Notes: generated by a model not told the origin, from the sequence alone. Counted from the first letter of the stretch, positions 1-8,554 are shown. The stretch: 64,000 bases of DNA from Selenomonadaceae bacterium (GCA_017549815.1 JAFYNH010000074.1:47403-111402), one strand, 5' to 3'. Numbers and translations are program-made.

Positions 1-484
1 CGCGTCCAATGGGAACAAGCGCGTCGATAGCCTTTAAGCCCGTCTGCAACGGCTCGTGAACAGATTTTCTATCCGCAATGCCCGGAGCTTTGAACTCAAC
101 AGGACGAGCTTTAGTTGTTTTAATCGGACCTTTGCCGTCAATCGGACGACCCAGAGCGTCAACGACACGTCCAATCATATTTTCGCCAACAGGAACCTGC
201 ATAATTCTGCCCGTGCGTTTGACAGTCGCGCCCTCTTTAATTTCGTTATCGCGACCGAGTATAACCGCACCGACGTTATCCTGCTCAAGGTTAAGAACGA
301 GACCAAAAATATCGTCGCCGAAATCGAGCAACTCGCCCGCCATTGCCTTATCCAGCCCGTGAATGTGCGCGATACCGTCACCAATCTCAATGACCGTGCC
401 GACTTCATCAACATTCAGGTCGACGTTGTAATTTTTAATCTGATCCTTGATTATCGCAGTAATTTCATCAGGATTTATCTTCAT
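1..484 (-). CDS. atpA: ATP synthase F1 subunit alpha, N-terminal part (cut by window edge)
   Basis: Only the first ~161 codons are in the window; the gene continues past position 1. The start is ATG at 484, reading [16 protein letters not shown], 15 bases after the atpH stop and behind a GGTG Shine-Dalgarno. The visible part is the beta-barrel N-terminal domain ([20 protein letters not shown], then [20 protein letters not shown]) and the start of the nucleotide-binding domain ([18 protein letters not shown]). Known role of the family: non-catalytic nucleotide-binding subunit of the F1 hexamer. The catalytic beta subunit and gamma should lie beyond the left edge. It is the last visible gene of the minus-strand atpI-B-E-F-H-A operon. 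Confidence 0.96.
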   Translation of the reverse strand, partial: MKINPDEITAIIKDQIKNYNVDLNVDEVGTVIEIGDGIAHIHGLDKAMAGELLDFGDDIFGLVLNLEQDNVGAVILGRDNEIKEGATVKRTGRIMQVPVGENMIGRVVDALGRPIDGKGPIKTTKARPVEFKAPGIADRKSVHEPLQTGLKAIDALVPIGR

Positions 485-499
485 GTTTTAGACTTCACC

Positions 500-1051
500 T
501 CAAATTCCACCCGAATTAACCGATAAAGAATTTCGGAGCGAACGTAAACGACCTGCGGCGGAACCGTCAATTCGCTTATCGCCGATTTTAACAATGAGTC
601 CGCCCAAAATAGATTCATCTTTATGAGTGCGAACTTTAACCTTACGTCCCGTCAAGTTGCCGAGTTTTCTAACAAGCGCGTCCTGTTGCTTTTTAGAAAG
701 AGGAAATGCGCTTGTCACGTCCGCGATTAAAATTCCCTGTTCCTTATTCTTCAGCGAAGTAAAAATATCATAGATTTCGTTGAAGACGCCGATTCTTTTT
801 TTATCGACAAGGAGCATGAGGAAATTCATAACGGTTGCGGAAATTTCCTTATCGAAAGCCCGCTTAAGCAAATCTTTTTTCGCCTGTTGAGGGATAAGCG
901 GATTTTGGAAAAATTTAACCGCCTCTGGAATATCGAAAACGTCTGCGCGGACTCTGCCCAAATCTTTATCGTAGCCGTCAAGATTATTTTCTTCTTTGGC
1001 AATCTCGAAAATCGCCGCCGCATATTTGGAGGCAAGCTGAATGTTAAGCAT
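500..1051 (-). CDS. atpH: ATP synthase F1 subunit delta
   Basis: A 183-residue protein of the OSCP/delta family, which joins F1 to the peripheral stalk formed by subunit b. The N-terminal helical domain is recognisable (LASKYAAAIFEIAKEENNLD), and the C-terminal region has the typical hydrophobic strand and glycine turn (ESILGGLIVKIGDKRIDGSA) near residues 145-165. Length is normal for the family. It sits between atpF (9-base gap) and atpA (15-base gap) on the same strand, which supports co-transcription. The start ATG at 1051 follows a GGTGG-type ribosome site (revcomp of ccacc). Nothing unusual seen. Confidence 0.96.
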   Translation of the reverse strand: MLNIQLASKYAAAIFEIAKEENNLDGYDKDLGRVRADVFDIPEAVKFFQNPLIPQQAKKDLLKRAFDKEISATVMNFLMLLVDKKRIGVFNEIYDIFTSLKNKEQGILIADVTSAFPLSKKQQDALVRKLGNLTGRKVKVRTHKDESILGGLIVKIGDKRIDGSAAGRLRSLRNSLSVNSGGI

Positions 1052-1060
1052 GTCGCCACC

Positions 1061-1561
1061 TCACTTTAAATCTGCGAACATGTCTTTATTCAAACCAGAA
1101 ATAAATTCGCTGACGAGCTTGTCATTTTCTTTAGTGTCGAGATTTTTGGTAACGACTTTACTAGCCGCCGCCAAGCTCAATGTGACGATTTGCGATTTCA
1201 TTTCTTCAAAAGCGCGATTGCGTTCGTTTTCAATCTCAGCCTGCGCGGAAAGTTTCATGCGCTCAATTTCTTTGCGAGTTTCTTCGACAGCGGCGTCGTG
1301 TTCTTGACGGGCAGTAAGTGCCGCTTTATCGATAATTTCTTGCGCCTTTTTATGCGCGTCGGAGAGTTGAACTTTGTATTGCTCCAAAGCTTGTTCTGCC
1401 GCCTTACGGTCAGCCTCTGCCTTTTCAAGGTCGTTGCGGATTTTGTCCGAACGTTGTTGTAAGAGGCGGGCGACAGGTTTATAAGCAACCGCACGCAAGA
1501 ATACGACTAAGATTAAAAAGTTAAGTATCTGCGCGATAATTGTTGCGTTAATTTCAATCAA
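1061..1561 (-). CDS. atpF: ATP synthase Fo subunit b
   Basis: A 166-residue peripheral-stalk subunit. Residues 1-27 form the single N-terminal membrane helix (ATIIAQILNFLILVVFLRA). The rest is a long charged, alanine-rich coiled coil (RNDLEKAEADRKAAEQALEQ and onward) that dimerises and holds subunit delta at its end. Length and layout are typical of bacterial b subunits. The start ATG at 1561 follows a GGGGTGA ribosome site. A 90-base repeat-filled gap separates it from atpE upstream. Confidence 0.95.
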   Translation of the reverse strand: MIEINATIIAQILNFLILVVFLRAVAYKPVARLLQQRSDKIRNDLEKAEADRKAAEQALEQYKVQLSDAHKKAQEIIDKAALTARQEHDAAVEETRKEIERMKLSAQAEIENERNRAFEEMKSQIVTLSLAAASKVVTKNLDTKENDKLVSEFISGLNKDMFADLK

Positions 1562-1582
1562 AACAAATCACCCCGTTTTTAA

Positions 1583-1653
1583 CAATTAGGAATTAGGAAT
1601 GTGGAATGAGGAATGAATAGCAATTCCTAATTTCTAATTCCTCATTCCTAATT
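1583..1653. repeat. Heptamer-type tandem repeat, inverted arrangement
   Basis: The atpE-atpF gap is filled with GGAATTA/GGAATGA-like 7-base units, first in one orientation (1584-1615) and then in the other (1622-1653), so it can fold into a long imperfect hairpin. The atpE stop codon lies at the edge of the repeat. It may affect relative expression of c and b subunits in the operon, which is inference. Confidence 0.8.
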
Positions 1654-1900
1654 AAAGCAGCGGGTTGGCATAGAGCATGATGAGCGCAACAACCGTAGCG
1701 ATAATCGCCATAGCCTCAATCAAGCCGACGGAGATAAGCGTATTAGTGAAGAGCGTATTCTTCGCTTCGGGTTGGCGGGTTATGCCGTCAATGAATTTGC
1801 TAGTGACAAGACCGTCGCCGACGCCCGCGCCGATTGCCGCGAGTCCCATTGTAATTCCTGCGCCCAAAAGTGCTGCTGCTACCATAATCGCATGTTCCAT
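1652..1900 (-). CDS. atpE: ATP synthase Fo subunit c
   Basis: An 82-residue hairpin of two membrane helices that oligomerises into the rotor ring. Helix 1 holds the glycine-rich packing motif (LGAGITMGLAAIGAGVGDG, residues 12-30), the polar loop is TRQPEAK (41-47), and helix 2 carries the ion-binding Glu62 in LIEAMAII. Known Na+ rotors have Gln in the first helix and Ser/Thr right after the Glu. Here those positions are Asp and Ala, so a proton-type ring is the more likely reading. A strong AGGAGG site precedes the ATG at 1900. Confidence 0.96.
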   Translation of the reverse strand: MEHAIMVAAALLGAGITMGLAAIGAGVGDGLVTSKFIDGITRQPEAKNTLFTNTLISVGLIEAMAIIATVVALIMLYANPLL

Positions 1901-1920
1901 TTTAAAATTTCCTCCTTAAT

Positions 1921-2033
1921 TTTAGGTGATAGGTGTAAAGGTGCCAGTGGTAAAGGAGTCGGGGGTAAAGGGTTTTTTCCCTGAATCCTAATCCCTGAAC
2001 CCTGAATCCTGAATCCTGAATCCTCATTCAGCA
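1921..2033. repeat. Tandem repeats (TAAAGG-like and CTGAATC heptamers)
   Basis: The atpB-atpE gap holds two degenerate tandem arrays. One is GGTAAAGG-like (about 1927-1973). The other is a run of CTGAATC/CTGAACC 7-base units (about 1979-2029) that abuts the end of atpB. No gene or promoter was recognised inside. Confidence 0.8.
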
Positions 2034-2698
2034 TGATCTTCCTTAACCGCATTGGAAAGATAAGCCATGCTGAGCATTGTGAAAATAACCGCCTGTACAC
2101 AGCTGATGAAGATACTGAACGCCAGCCAGCAAACGGAAGGTATCGGCATCCAAATCGGCATCAACTTCAGCAGAACGATAATTAAGATTTCGCCCGCGAG
2201 AATATTTCCGAAAAGACGGAAGGCAAGCGTTATCGGTTTCGCGATTTCTTCAATCATGTTGATGATAACGAAAACCGGCGTGGGTTGGAAAAAGTGCGCG
2301 ATATAATGACCGCCTTTGAAATAAAGTCCGAGAACGTGGACGATTACCACAACCATAAGCGCGAGTCCGAGCGTCGTATTTAAATCATTAGTCGGCGACG
2401 CCATGAGCGGCACGAGTCCGATTAAGTTACTCGCCAGTAAGAACATGAACAGCCCGACGATTAGCGGTGCAAGCATTCTACCGCGTCTGCCCATCATTGC
2501 GTCAATTTGGTCGTGGAGCCATAGGATTATCATCTCAACGAAATTTTGCCAGCCTTGCGGCACGACTTTTAAATTCCGAGTGGCAAGGCAGGCAACCAAT
2601 ATTACTATGCCCATTGCCAGCCACGTCATTTTGAGCGTTTCGATATTGAACGTCAAGCCGAGAAAGTTTACCGTCTCGCGGACACCAATTTCATGCAT
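2024..2698 (-). CDS. atpB: ATP synthase Fo subunit a
   Basis: A membrane protein of about 224 residues with five to six hydrophobic segments that forms the ion half-channels next to the c-ring. The essential arginine is in the conserved block ITLAFRLFGNILAGEILI (about residue 160 from the chosen start). Start choice: an in-frame TTG exists at 2719, but ATG at 2698 (MHEIGVRETV) is correctly spaced behind GGGAGGTGA, so I take 2698. Flanked by atpI upstream and atpE downstream on the same strand, each separated by repeat-filled gaps. Confidence 0.95.
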   Translation of the reverse strand: MHEIGVRETVNFLGLTFNIETLKMTWLAMGIVILVACLATRNLKVVPQGWQNFVEMIILWLHDQIDAMMGRRGRMLAPLIVGLFMFLLASNLIGLVPLMASPTNDLNTTLGLALMVVVIVHVLGLYFKGGHYIAHFFQPTPVFVIINMIEEIAKPITLAFRLFGNILAGEILIIVLLKLMPIWMPIPSVCWLAFSIFISCVQAVIFTMLSMAYLSNAVKEDHAE

Positions 2699-2720
2699 AA
2701 AAACTTCACCTCCCTTCAAA

Positions 2721-2787
2721 AGGCAATGCGTAATTCATAATGCGCGATTAAAGATAATTACGCATTAAGCATTGCGCATTCCTAATT
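2721..2787. repeat. TGCGTAAT-type tandem/inverted repeat
   Basis: The atpI-atpB gap contains octamer-like units AATGCGTAAT / CATAATGCG followed by the complement orientation ACGCATTAAGCATTGCGCATT, giving a long imperfect stem. The same unit family appears inside the U32 gene near 44873-44909. Confidence 0.75.
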
Positions 2788-2805
2788 GCTTTTTGCAGTC
2801 TCCGA

Positions 2806-3180
2806 CTAAAGTCTTCGTTTAAGTTCGGAGCTAGCCAAGATAAAGAGCGTGACGAGATAAAACACGCCGAAACAGACTGCCGTCGCCAAAAATAATTCGG
2901 TGGAAATGTGGACGGCGACCGCCAAAATCGCAAAAACCATTACGAGCCGCAAGAGCAATCCGATTAGCATGATTTTTTTAGCTTGCGCAACATGAACATT
3001 CGCGGCGGCTTCAAGTCGGGCGGCTGTCGATAAAAAATAAAAAAAATTTAACAGCGCACCGATCAGCACCGCTCCGCATAATCGGAGTTGTCCTGCCGAA
3101 ATTAATTGCAACGATAAAACTACTACTACTGCCAAGAAGATTTTCCAATTTTGGGCAAAAATGCCAAGTACCTGTTTCAT
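2806..3180 (-). CDS. atpI: ATP synthase protein I (small membrane protein AtpI)
   Basis: About 124 residues with four hydrophobic helices (for example IFLAVVVVLSLQLISAG, LRLVMVFAILAVAV, ELFLATAVCFGVFYLVTLFI). It matches the AtpI/UncI family, thought to help c-ring assembly or supply Mg2+ ions. Its place as first gene ahead of atpB is standard. A TTG-started longer form (from 3219) is possible. I prefer ATG at 3180 (MKQVLGIF), although its ribosome site is weak. The promoter should lie in 3181-3239, but I could not identify convincing -35/-10 boxes. Confidence 0.88.
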   Translation of the reverse strand: MKQVLGIFAQNWKIFLAVVVVLSLQLISAGQLRLCGAVLIGALLNFFYFLSTAARLEAAANVHVAQAKKIMLIGLLLRLVMVFAILAVAVHISTELFLATAVCFGVFYLVTLFILASSELKRRL

Positions 3181-3239
3181 GCTTGAAAACTTCGACGCAA
3201 TGAAGATTTTCCCTTTCAACGCAGGAAATTTTTATGACG

Positions 3240-3270
3240 AAAAAAAGCCCGCGCAGATTTTGCACGAGCC
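3240..3270 (-). terminator. Rho-independent terminator after the first RTX gene
   Basis: Read on the minus strand: 9-bp stem GCTCGTGCA / TGCGCGGGC with two G-T pairs, a 5-base loop, then seven T. It lies 33 bases beyond the stop of the RTX gene and before atpI, so it insulates the ATP synthase operon. Confidence 0.8.
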
Positions 3271-3302
3271 ATAATTTCTTACGTTATGTCATCTAATTAG
3301 GG

Positions 3303-6300
3303 TTAGCTTTTCTTAGTGGGGAAGTTGGCACCTGTGTCGGAGCTTGAAACTTTGATAGCAACGCCCGATTTAGCCAAGTTCGTCGAGTAGCCCAAATCGA
3401 TTACGTCATAGTCTTTAGCTTGAGCCGAAGTAATTTTCTTGTCAGACCACGTTATCAAGTCGTTCGCACTCGCAACCGTAACAGTCTGTTCACCACCGCC
3501 AACGGTTACTTTTTCTGTAACGTCACCCTGGGCAAACCAATAATAGGTATTGTTCGCCTTGATGAGGACTTTACTCGCATCGATTGTTCCGCTGTCTTTC
3601 GAGCTGGTAATGTTGAAGCCGCCGATAATAGCGTCATCGTTCTTCTTGCCGCTATTCATGCCGAATTTGATAACACCAGTCGAATTGCTAATTTTTTCAA
3701 TCGTGCCGTTAGCAACCTTGAGTTTGTCTTTAGCAAAGTCAAAGTTGGCAATCGTGACGGTATCTTTGTCGCCTTTGGCATAGAAGAAAGTATCTTTGCC
3801 CGCGCCGCCCGTCAAGGTATCAGCACCGCCGCCGCCTTTAAACGTCGTCTTGTTCTTACCGCCTGTGAATGTTTCAGCCTTTTCCGTACCTTTGAGTGTC
3901 AAATTCTTTTCAGCAAGGTGTCCGTCGACCACTTTTGTGCCTTCGTTCTTGCCGATTTTGTAAGTGCCGCTGAATTGGCTCGTCAAGCTTACAGAACCTT
4001 CGCCGTCGGCTATCGCATTTTTCGCGTAGATATAATCGGTGTCGTCAATGTGGAGAGAACCGTTAAGCGCATCGCCCTTAATAGTCAGCGTATTCTTACC
4101 GCTAAACTTGAACTTAATCGATTTCTTGCTAGCCGTGATCTTAGCGTCCCCAATATCGCCAACGCTGTTGCCAAGTGAAATTGAATCAGCGTTGTCAAAG
4201 CCATAAATGATATCTTTGCCGCCCGTGTAAACGAACGTATCCGCTTGCTTGCTACCGGTAATCTTATCATTCTTCGCGCCGCCAATGAGACTGACTCCCA
4301 CGGCTGTCGCGCTCGCGTCAATTATCGTGTTAGTCTTATCGCCCGCCGTTACGCTGATTGCACTATCAATGTCCGTTACGGAAATCTTCTTTATTGTTGT
4401 GTTGGTGTCTCCAACTGTGTAATTTGTCGCACCGCTCGAAAGCGTTACCGAAGTCGGTTTTTTATCCTTATCCTGCAGAACGCCCGTTTCCGCGAATACT
4501 AACTTGGAATAAGAATTGTTACCCTTGCTGGTGGCGTCATGAATCAGGACTTGCTTACCTTGCGCACCAGCAATCGAAATTACGCCACTGCCGACCGAAA
4601 CCGCAACTGTTTTATCATCTTTGACCGAGAAACCGATAATTGAGGTGTCGTTGAGATTAATTTTGTCTTTGCCTGCCTCGTAGCCGCTGATTGAGACGTT
4701 GCCGCCACCGTAAACAAAGCCGTCTTTCTTCTTATTGTCGCCCGCAAAGTTAAGATTTAAGACTTGACCACTTTCAACTGAACCCGCGACCACTGTCACG
4801 CTATAATCCTTAATCGCCGAAGCATTTACAGACGTAATTCCTTCCGCAATGGAAACTTCGCCTTTTGCGCCCGCGAACAACTTAAAGTTCTTGCCGCTAG
4901 CAACGCCGTTTTTGGTGAAGTAGTCGCCGCCCGCCAATGAAATTCTTTCAGGCGCATCGTCGTCAAGCTTGAGAGTCAGCTTATTATTTTTTTTGTTCAT
5001 CGAGATTGTTAAGCGACCGTTGCTCTCTTTAACGCTCTTAATGTTTGCCGTATCGATTGATAAGCTGTCGCCAACCTTGTTGAAGCCGAAGTTTTCGATA
5101 ATATCGCTACCGCTCGTGTAAATGAACACGTCAGCCGCTTTATCGTTACCAGTGATATTATCGTTACCTGCGCCGCCGCCAATCGAGTTGCCTACGCCTG
5201 TGACCGCGCTACCGATTATGACGTTATCTTTGTCATTGCCGGTTATCGAAATAGCATTAGCACTTCCTTGAGCTGCCGAAGCGTTAATTGCCTCTATCGA
5301 AGCTTTAGCACTTGCGTCAAAACTCGCTCCCGTATAAGCAGAGGTAAGCGTTATTTCTTTATCGTTCAAAACGACATTGTCTTTGCCGTAGACGTAAAGA
5401 TTTTTGCCGCTCTGTACGGAAATCGCAGAGTCGTCTTTTACATCCTCGAAGACGAGACTGTCGGCGGTTCCAAAACCGACAATAACGTTGGTCTTGCTGT
5501 CTTCTTTGGTTTCGGCAGTAACTGTGGACTCTTCAAATTTAATATTCGACGAAGTTTTAACGCTGACCAAGTCGCTATCGCCATAGTTAGCAACTGTATC
5601 TTTGCCGCTCGTGTAAATGAACAAATCTTTACCCGTGCCGCCATACAAACTATCGCTACCTTCGCCGCCGTCAAGGGTTGCTTTGAGGGAAGCTTTATCT
5701 GTGTTGGCTTTGATAATGTCGTTGCCGTCGTTGCCTTCGAGCTTGCCGCCGCCTTTGCCGCCCAGAATAAAGTTATCTTTGTCGTTACCAGTAATGTTTA
5801 TCGCGTCTGTCTTTGAGCCGTCAATCGTTGAATAGACTGTCTTAGATCCGTCGTAATTGGACGTATAACCCGCGCCGAGCGAAATATTATGGTCGCTTGT
5901 CGAATCAAACGCAACGTATTCTATTCCTTTGCTATTCGCCTTGTAGGAATAAGTGTTGTTATCCTTACTAAGTTTAACCGCCGACGAACCTTGGAACGTC
6001 AACAAAGAATCGGTTGTGCTACTGCCCAAGCTGATAACGAACTGACTACCCGTGAAGTTGATATGCTCAAAATCTATCGGAGCTGCGCCGCTCTTCAGGC
6101 TGACAGTATCTTTATCAACGTTGTAATTGCTGATTGAGTCACTACCGCCGCTGTAGAAGAAGAAGTTATTGCCCGACTCACTGCCGATAAGTGAATCGTC
6201 ACCTGCGCCGCCGTCTATACTGACGCCCGTCGTGCCAGCCTTGATAGTGTCGTTGCCCGCGCTACCCAAGATTGACGTGATTTTGTCGTTACCCGTGATG

Positions 6301-8063
6301 TTGGCTTTAATTTTATTTACTATCCCAGAGGCGTCGAGAGTCTTTAATTTGCTTGTACTGCCGAAGAGTCCGCCAAATAAACTGTGGTCAAGGTCAAGAT
6401 TAATAACCTCATTATAGCTATCTTGTAGATCAGTTTTGAATAATAAGGTAGTTTCATCAGCTCCAGATGTCTTTGGAGCCAAAATAGCTCTTGCCGCTGC
6501 ATTCTTGCTCACTTCACTATTGGTTGTGAAATAAAAGAATTTTTTCTGGGGATCTTCATGGGACGTAGTCCAAGTTTCAAGATTAACCGGATAAGTTTCA
6601 GTATGATTTAAAGAATCTGCAGTACCAGCCCCGCTTGTCCAAGTCTCTGTATATTGAACGGTAGTGGAGTCGTATTTTTCAGTAACTTCAACTTCACTTG
6701 TTGTGCCATCATCATTTACTACTGTTTTTTTGGTAACGACAGTAACATCAGCATTTTCGCCGAAAGTGATACTGGACGAACCGCTTGTGCCTGAATCGGC
6801 GACAGTTTTTTCAACCGTGCCTTTAAAGGTTACGGCACCATTAATATTGATAGTTGAGCGGGAGTCGGAGGCTTTCGCGGCAATGGCAGATGTACCTGCC
6901 GCTGTGCTCTCGAAGGTACCGCCATCAATCTCTGCCGAAATCGTATTCCCAGCTTTATTGTCTATCGGATTTTCTACAGCCAAAGCAACTTGACCTTTAG
7001 CACTAGCCTCGCCACTAACATTGACCGCAATATCTTTATTTGTGCTGTGCTGAGCAATAGAAATTGCCGCGCCGTATACCTGACCGCCGCTTGACGAACT
7101 TTTATTTTCATTAACTAAATATTGGGTGGCTGTGCTCGTAATGGTACCGCCCGTGAAAGACATATTACCTGCACGGAGCTCAACGCCCGTGCCACCTGAG
7201 GTAATTGTACCGCCCGAAACGTTAAGAGCGACGTTACCACCGGCATAAATGGCATCGGGGTTACCGTAAGCCTTATTATCACTACCAATCAACGATTCTT
7301 TGTTAGCGTACTCAATCGTGCCGCCTGTGATGTTGATTGTAGTTTTGTTATACGAAAGGGTACCAGAGACCTGAATTGCCGGCAGGTTCGACGTCTCTGC
7401 GCTTTTGACAGTACCACCGCTTATATTCAGTGCGATGTCGTCTCTCGTTGAATCATAGTTGTATCCAGTTGTGGTATTTTTAGCGTTACCGATGTAAATG
7501 CCGCAAGCGTAGGTACTTTCTACCGTGCCATTGGTTATTGTAATGTTGGTGCCGTTGCCCGCGCAAATGGCTGTGCCGTTGCTCTTGATTGTGCCGCCGT
7601 TAATTACTAAACCAGCTTTTATTCCAGTTGGTTGATTTTCAGCCGATTTACCGACACCGATAGCGGCTATTTCTCTATTTTTTTTGATTGTATCCTTTAC
7701 ATATGATCCTTGTTTATCGGTTTCAGTGGGATAACTAATTTTGTTGGTGTAGTGGTCTATCGCGCCTGTGGTGCCTTCTACGGTAAGAGTTACGTCCGCT
7801 GTATCAATAACGATACCGCTTTTCTCATTATTATTCGCGCTATTATCCGCACTTTTGACATACAACGTGTAAGTTCCGAGATTGAGCGTAGCAGTTTTTG
7901 CTACTTTTATTTGAGATATACGGGCTTCGTTGGTTCCGACATTAGCCGACAATGTGATGTTGCCCAAGATTGTAATATCAGAGGCACCAGACAAGTTCGC
8001 GGTCGTAAAGTCGTTTGATGATGTACTGTACCAAGTAGCATCACCACTCTTGAAAGAGAACAC
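3303..8063 (-). CDS. Giant RTX-type calcium-binding repeat protein 1 (5' end out of frame)
   Basis: At least 1586 residues, counted from a GTG at 8063 that has no ribosome site and is probably not the true start. The same frame continues upstream to about 8168 and encodes FVFDLQRFDLTETET, the N-terminal motif also seen at the start of the RTX gene at 14645-18214. Residues ~100-430 are rich in GGTI/SGGTV units (NINGGTIKSNGTA, NITGGTIEY), suggesting a parallel beta-helix passenger. From ~570 onward there are RTX nonapeptides (GGAGDDSLIGSESGNNFFFY, GGGGADTLTGGAGKDTFFY) that bind Ca2+ in secreted type I substrates. No signal peptide is seen. I infer a secreted surface or matrix protein. The upstream frame is interrupted at a G9 run (see 8064-8197). 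The function of the passenger region is unknown. Confidence 0.85.
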   Translation of the reverse strand: MFSFKSGDATWYSTSSNDFTTANLSGASDITILGNITLSANVGTNEARISQIKVAKTATLNLGTYTLYVKSADNSANNNEKSGIVIDTADVTLTVEGTTGAIDHYTNKISYPTETDKQGSYVKDTIKKNREIAAIGVGKSAENQPTGIKAGLVINGGTIKSNGTAICAGNGTNITITNGTVESTYACGIYIGNAKNTTTGYNYDSTRDDIALNISGGTVKSAETSNLPAIQVSGTLSYNKTTINITGGTIEYANKESLIGSDNKAYGNPDAIYAGGNVALNVSGGTITSGGTGVELRAGNMSFTGGTITSTATQYLVNENKSSSSGGQVYGAAISIAQHSTNKDIAVNVSGEASAKGQVALAVENPIDNKAGNTISAEIDGGTFESTAAGTSAIAAKASDSRSTININGAVTFKGTVEKTVADSGTSGSSSITFGENADVTVVTKKTVVNDDGTTSEVEVTEKYDSTTVQYTETWTSGAGTADSLNHTETYPVNLETWTTSHEDPQKKFFYFTTNSEVSKNAAARAILAPKTSGADETTLLFKTDLQDSYNEVINLDLDHSLFGGLFGSTSKLKTLDASGIVNKIKANITGNDKITSILGSAGNDTIKAGTTGVSIDGGAGDDSLIGSESGNNFFFYSGGSDSISNYNVDKDTVSLKSGAAPIDFEHINFTGSQFVISLGSSTTDSLLTFQGSSAVKLSKDNNTYSYKANSKGIEYVAFDSTSDHNISLGAGYTSNYDGSKTVYSTIDGSKTDAINITGNDKDNFILGGKGGGKLEGNDGNDIIKANTDKASLKATLDGGEGSDSLYGGTGKDLFIYTSGKDTVANYGDSDLVSVKTSSNIKFEESTVTAETKEDSKTNVIVGFGTADSLVFEDVKDDSAISVQSGKNLYVYGKDNVVLNDKEITLTSAYTGASFDASAKASIEAINASAAQGSANAISITGNDKDNVIIGSAVTGVGNSIGGGAGNDNITGNDKAADVFIYTSGSDIIENFGFNKVGDSLSIDTANIKSVKESNGRLTISMNKKNNKLTLKLDDDAPERISLAGGDYFTKNGVASGKNFKLFAGAKGEVSIAEGITSVNASAIKDYSVTVVAGSVESGQVLNLNFAGDNKKKDGFVYGGGNVSISGYEAGKDKINLNDTSIIGFSVKDDKTVAVSVGSGVISIAGAQGKQVLIHDATSKGNNSYSKLVFAETGVLQDKDKKPTSVTLSSGATNYTVGDTNTTIKKISVTDIDSAISVTAGDKTNTIIDASATAVGVSLIGGAKNDKITGSKQADTFVYTGGKDIIYGFDNADSISLGNSVGDIGDAKITASKKSIKFKFSGKNTLTIKGDALNGSLHIDDTDYIYAKNAIADGEGSVSLTSQFSGTYKIGKNEGTKVVDGHLAEKNLTLKGTEKAETFTGGKNKTTFKGGGGADTLTGGAGKDTFFYAKGDKDTVTIANFDFAKDKLKVANGTIEKISNSTGVIKFGMNSGKKNDDAIIGGFNITSSKDSGTIDASKVLIKANNTYYWFAQGDVTEKVTVGGGEQTVTVASANDLITWSDKKITSAQAKDYDVIDLGYSTNLAKSGVAIKVSSSDTGANFPTKKS

Positions 8064-8197
8064 CGCGTCGTCGGGAACATTTTCAGTAACTTTTTTTAAG
8101 GTTTCCGTTTCCGTTAAATCGAAACGCTGGAGGTCGAAGACAAATTGTGAGACTGGGGGGGGGTAATGCTATATCTAAAAAAAATCTTTCCTTCCAT
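8064..8197 (-). pseudogene. 5' end of RTX gene 1, start codon one base out of frame at a G9 run
   Basis: The RTX frame extends upstream through FDLQRFD but meets a stop (TAG at about 8170) with no ATG, GTG or TTG after it that precedes the motif. The first upstream ATG, at 8197, has a GAAGGGA ribosome-like site about 11 bases before it. It reads MEGKIFFRYSITPP and then goes out of frame after the G9 run (C9 on the coding strand, 8155-8163). Adding one base would join it as ...SITPPPVSQFVFDLQRFD. So as sequenced the gene is OFF or mis-assembled, and with G10 (or G7) it would be open. An A8 run at 8177-8184 is a second possible slip site. Confidence 0.7.
8155..8163. repeat. Homopolymer G9 (candidate phase-variation tract)
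   Basis: Nine consecutive G on the plus strand at the 5' end of the RTX coding frame. G/C runs this long are rare in this window; the only other one seen is C10 at 48885-48894 in the glycosyltransferase gene. Confidence 0.9.
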
Positions 8198-8438
8198 AGA
8201 CTTTTTATTCCCTTCTTTCGTTATTTCCTTTTGCCAAGCTTTCCGTCCGTCAAAATTTTCTCTCCGAGTTCTTGTGGGGGCAAGTTCTCTTCAATCAATT
8301 TATTCTTATCATTGGCTCGGCGTTGTTAGTTTTCGGTATCGCACCCTGCCCTTGTGGCAGCCGCGACGTTCGAGGGATTTTTTTATTCTCTATATCAGCC
8401 TCCTCTTTCAGTTTCCTTAGGTTCAACTCGCAAACTTA
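8198..8438 (-). other. Long 5' leader of RTX gene 1, no known RNA class recognised
   Basis: If transcription starts from the promoter at 8439-8466, the message has a leader of roughly 230 bases before ATG 8197. It contains a small hairpin CTGCC-acaag-GGCAG near 8345-8360 and several G/C-rich segments separated by A/T-rich ones. I compared it by eye with c-di-GMP, cobalamin, glycine and fluoride riboswitch cores and saw no match. Plus-strand frames here look like chance. Confidence 0.4.
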
Positions 8439-8466
8439 ATTTTAACGTTTTTAATCATCTTGTCAA
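8439..8466 (-). promoter_or_regulatory. Sigma-70-type promoter for RTX gene 1
   Basis: On the minus strand: -35 TTGACA (8466-8461), 16-base spacer, -10 TAAAAT (8444-8439). It points toward the RTX gene at 3303-8197. Identified by consensus match only. Confidence 0.6.
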
Positions 8467-8554
8467 CAACTTTTTATTAAAATTTCCATAAAAAATTCTG
8501 AGAAAGTGTCCACGCTTTTAGAAAGTGTGGCTGGTTTTCAAATTTTTCTTAGCG

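Noticed and set aside
1652..1900. Sodium-type ATP synthase rotor
   Set aside because: The residues expected for Na+ binding (Gln in helix 1, Ser/Thr after the Glu) are Asp and Ala here.
3420..4178. 252-codon open frame on the plus strand
   Set aside because: Antisense of RTX gene 1, with the same codon-bias explanation.
8155..8163. RTX gene 1 as a simple dead pseudogene
   Set aside because: The remaining ~1600 codons are free of stops and a single-base change in a homopolymer restores the frame; phase variation or assembly error is more likely.
8345..8400. Possible riboswitch (cobalamin or c-di-GMP) in the RTX leader
   Set aside because: Only scattered short matches; conserved cores and their order are missing.
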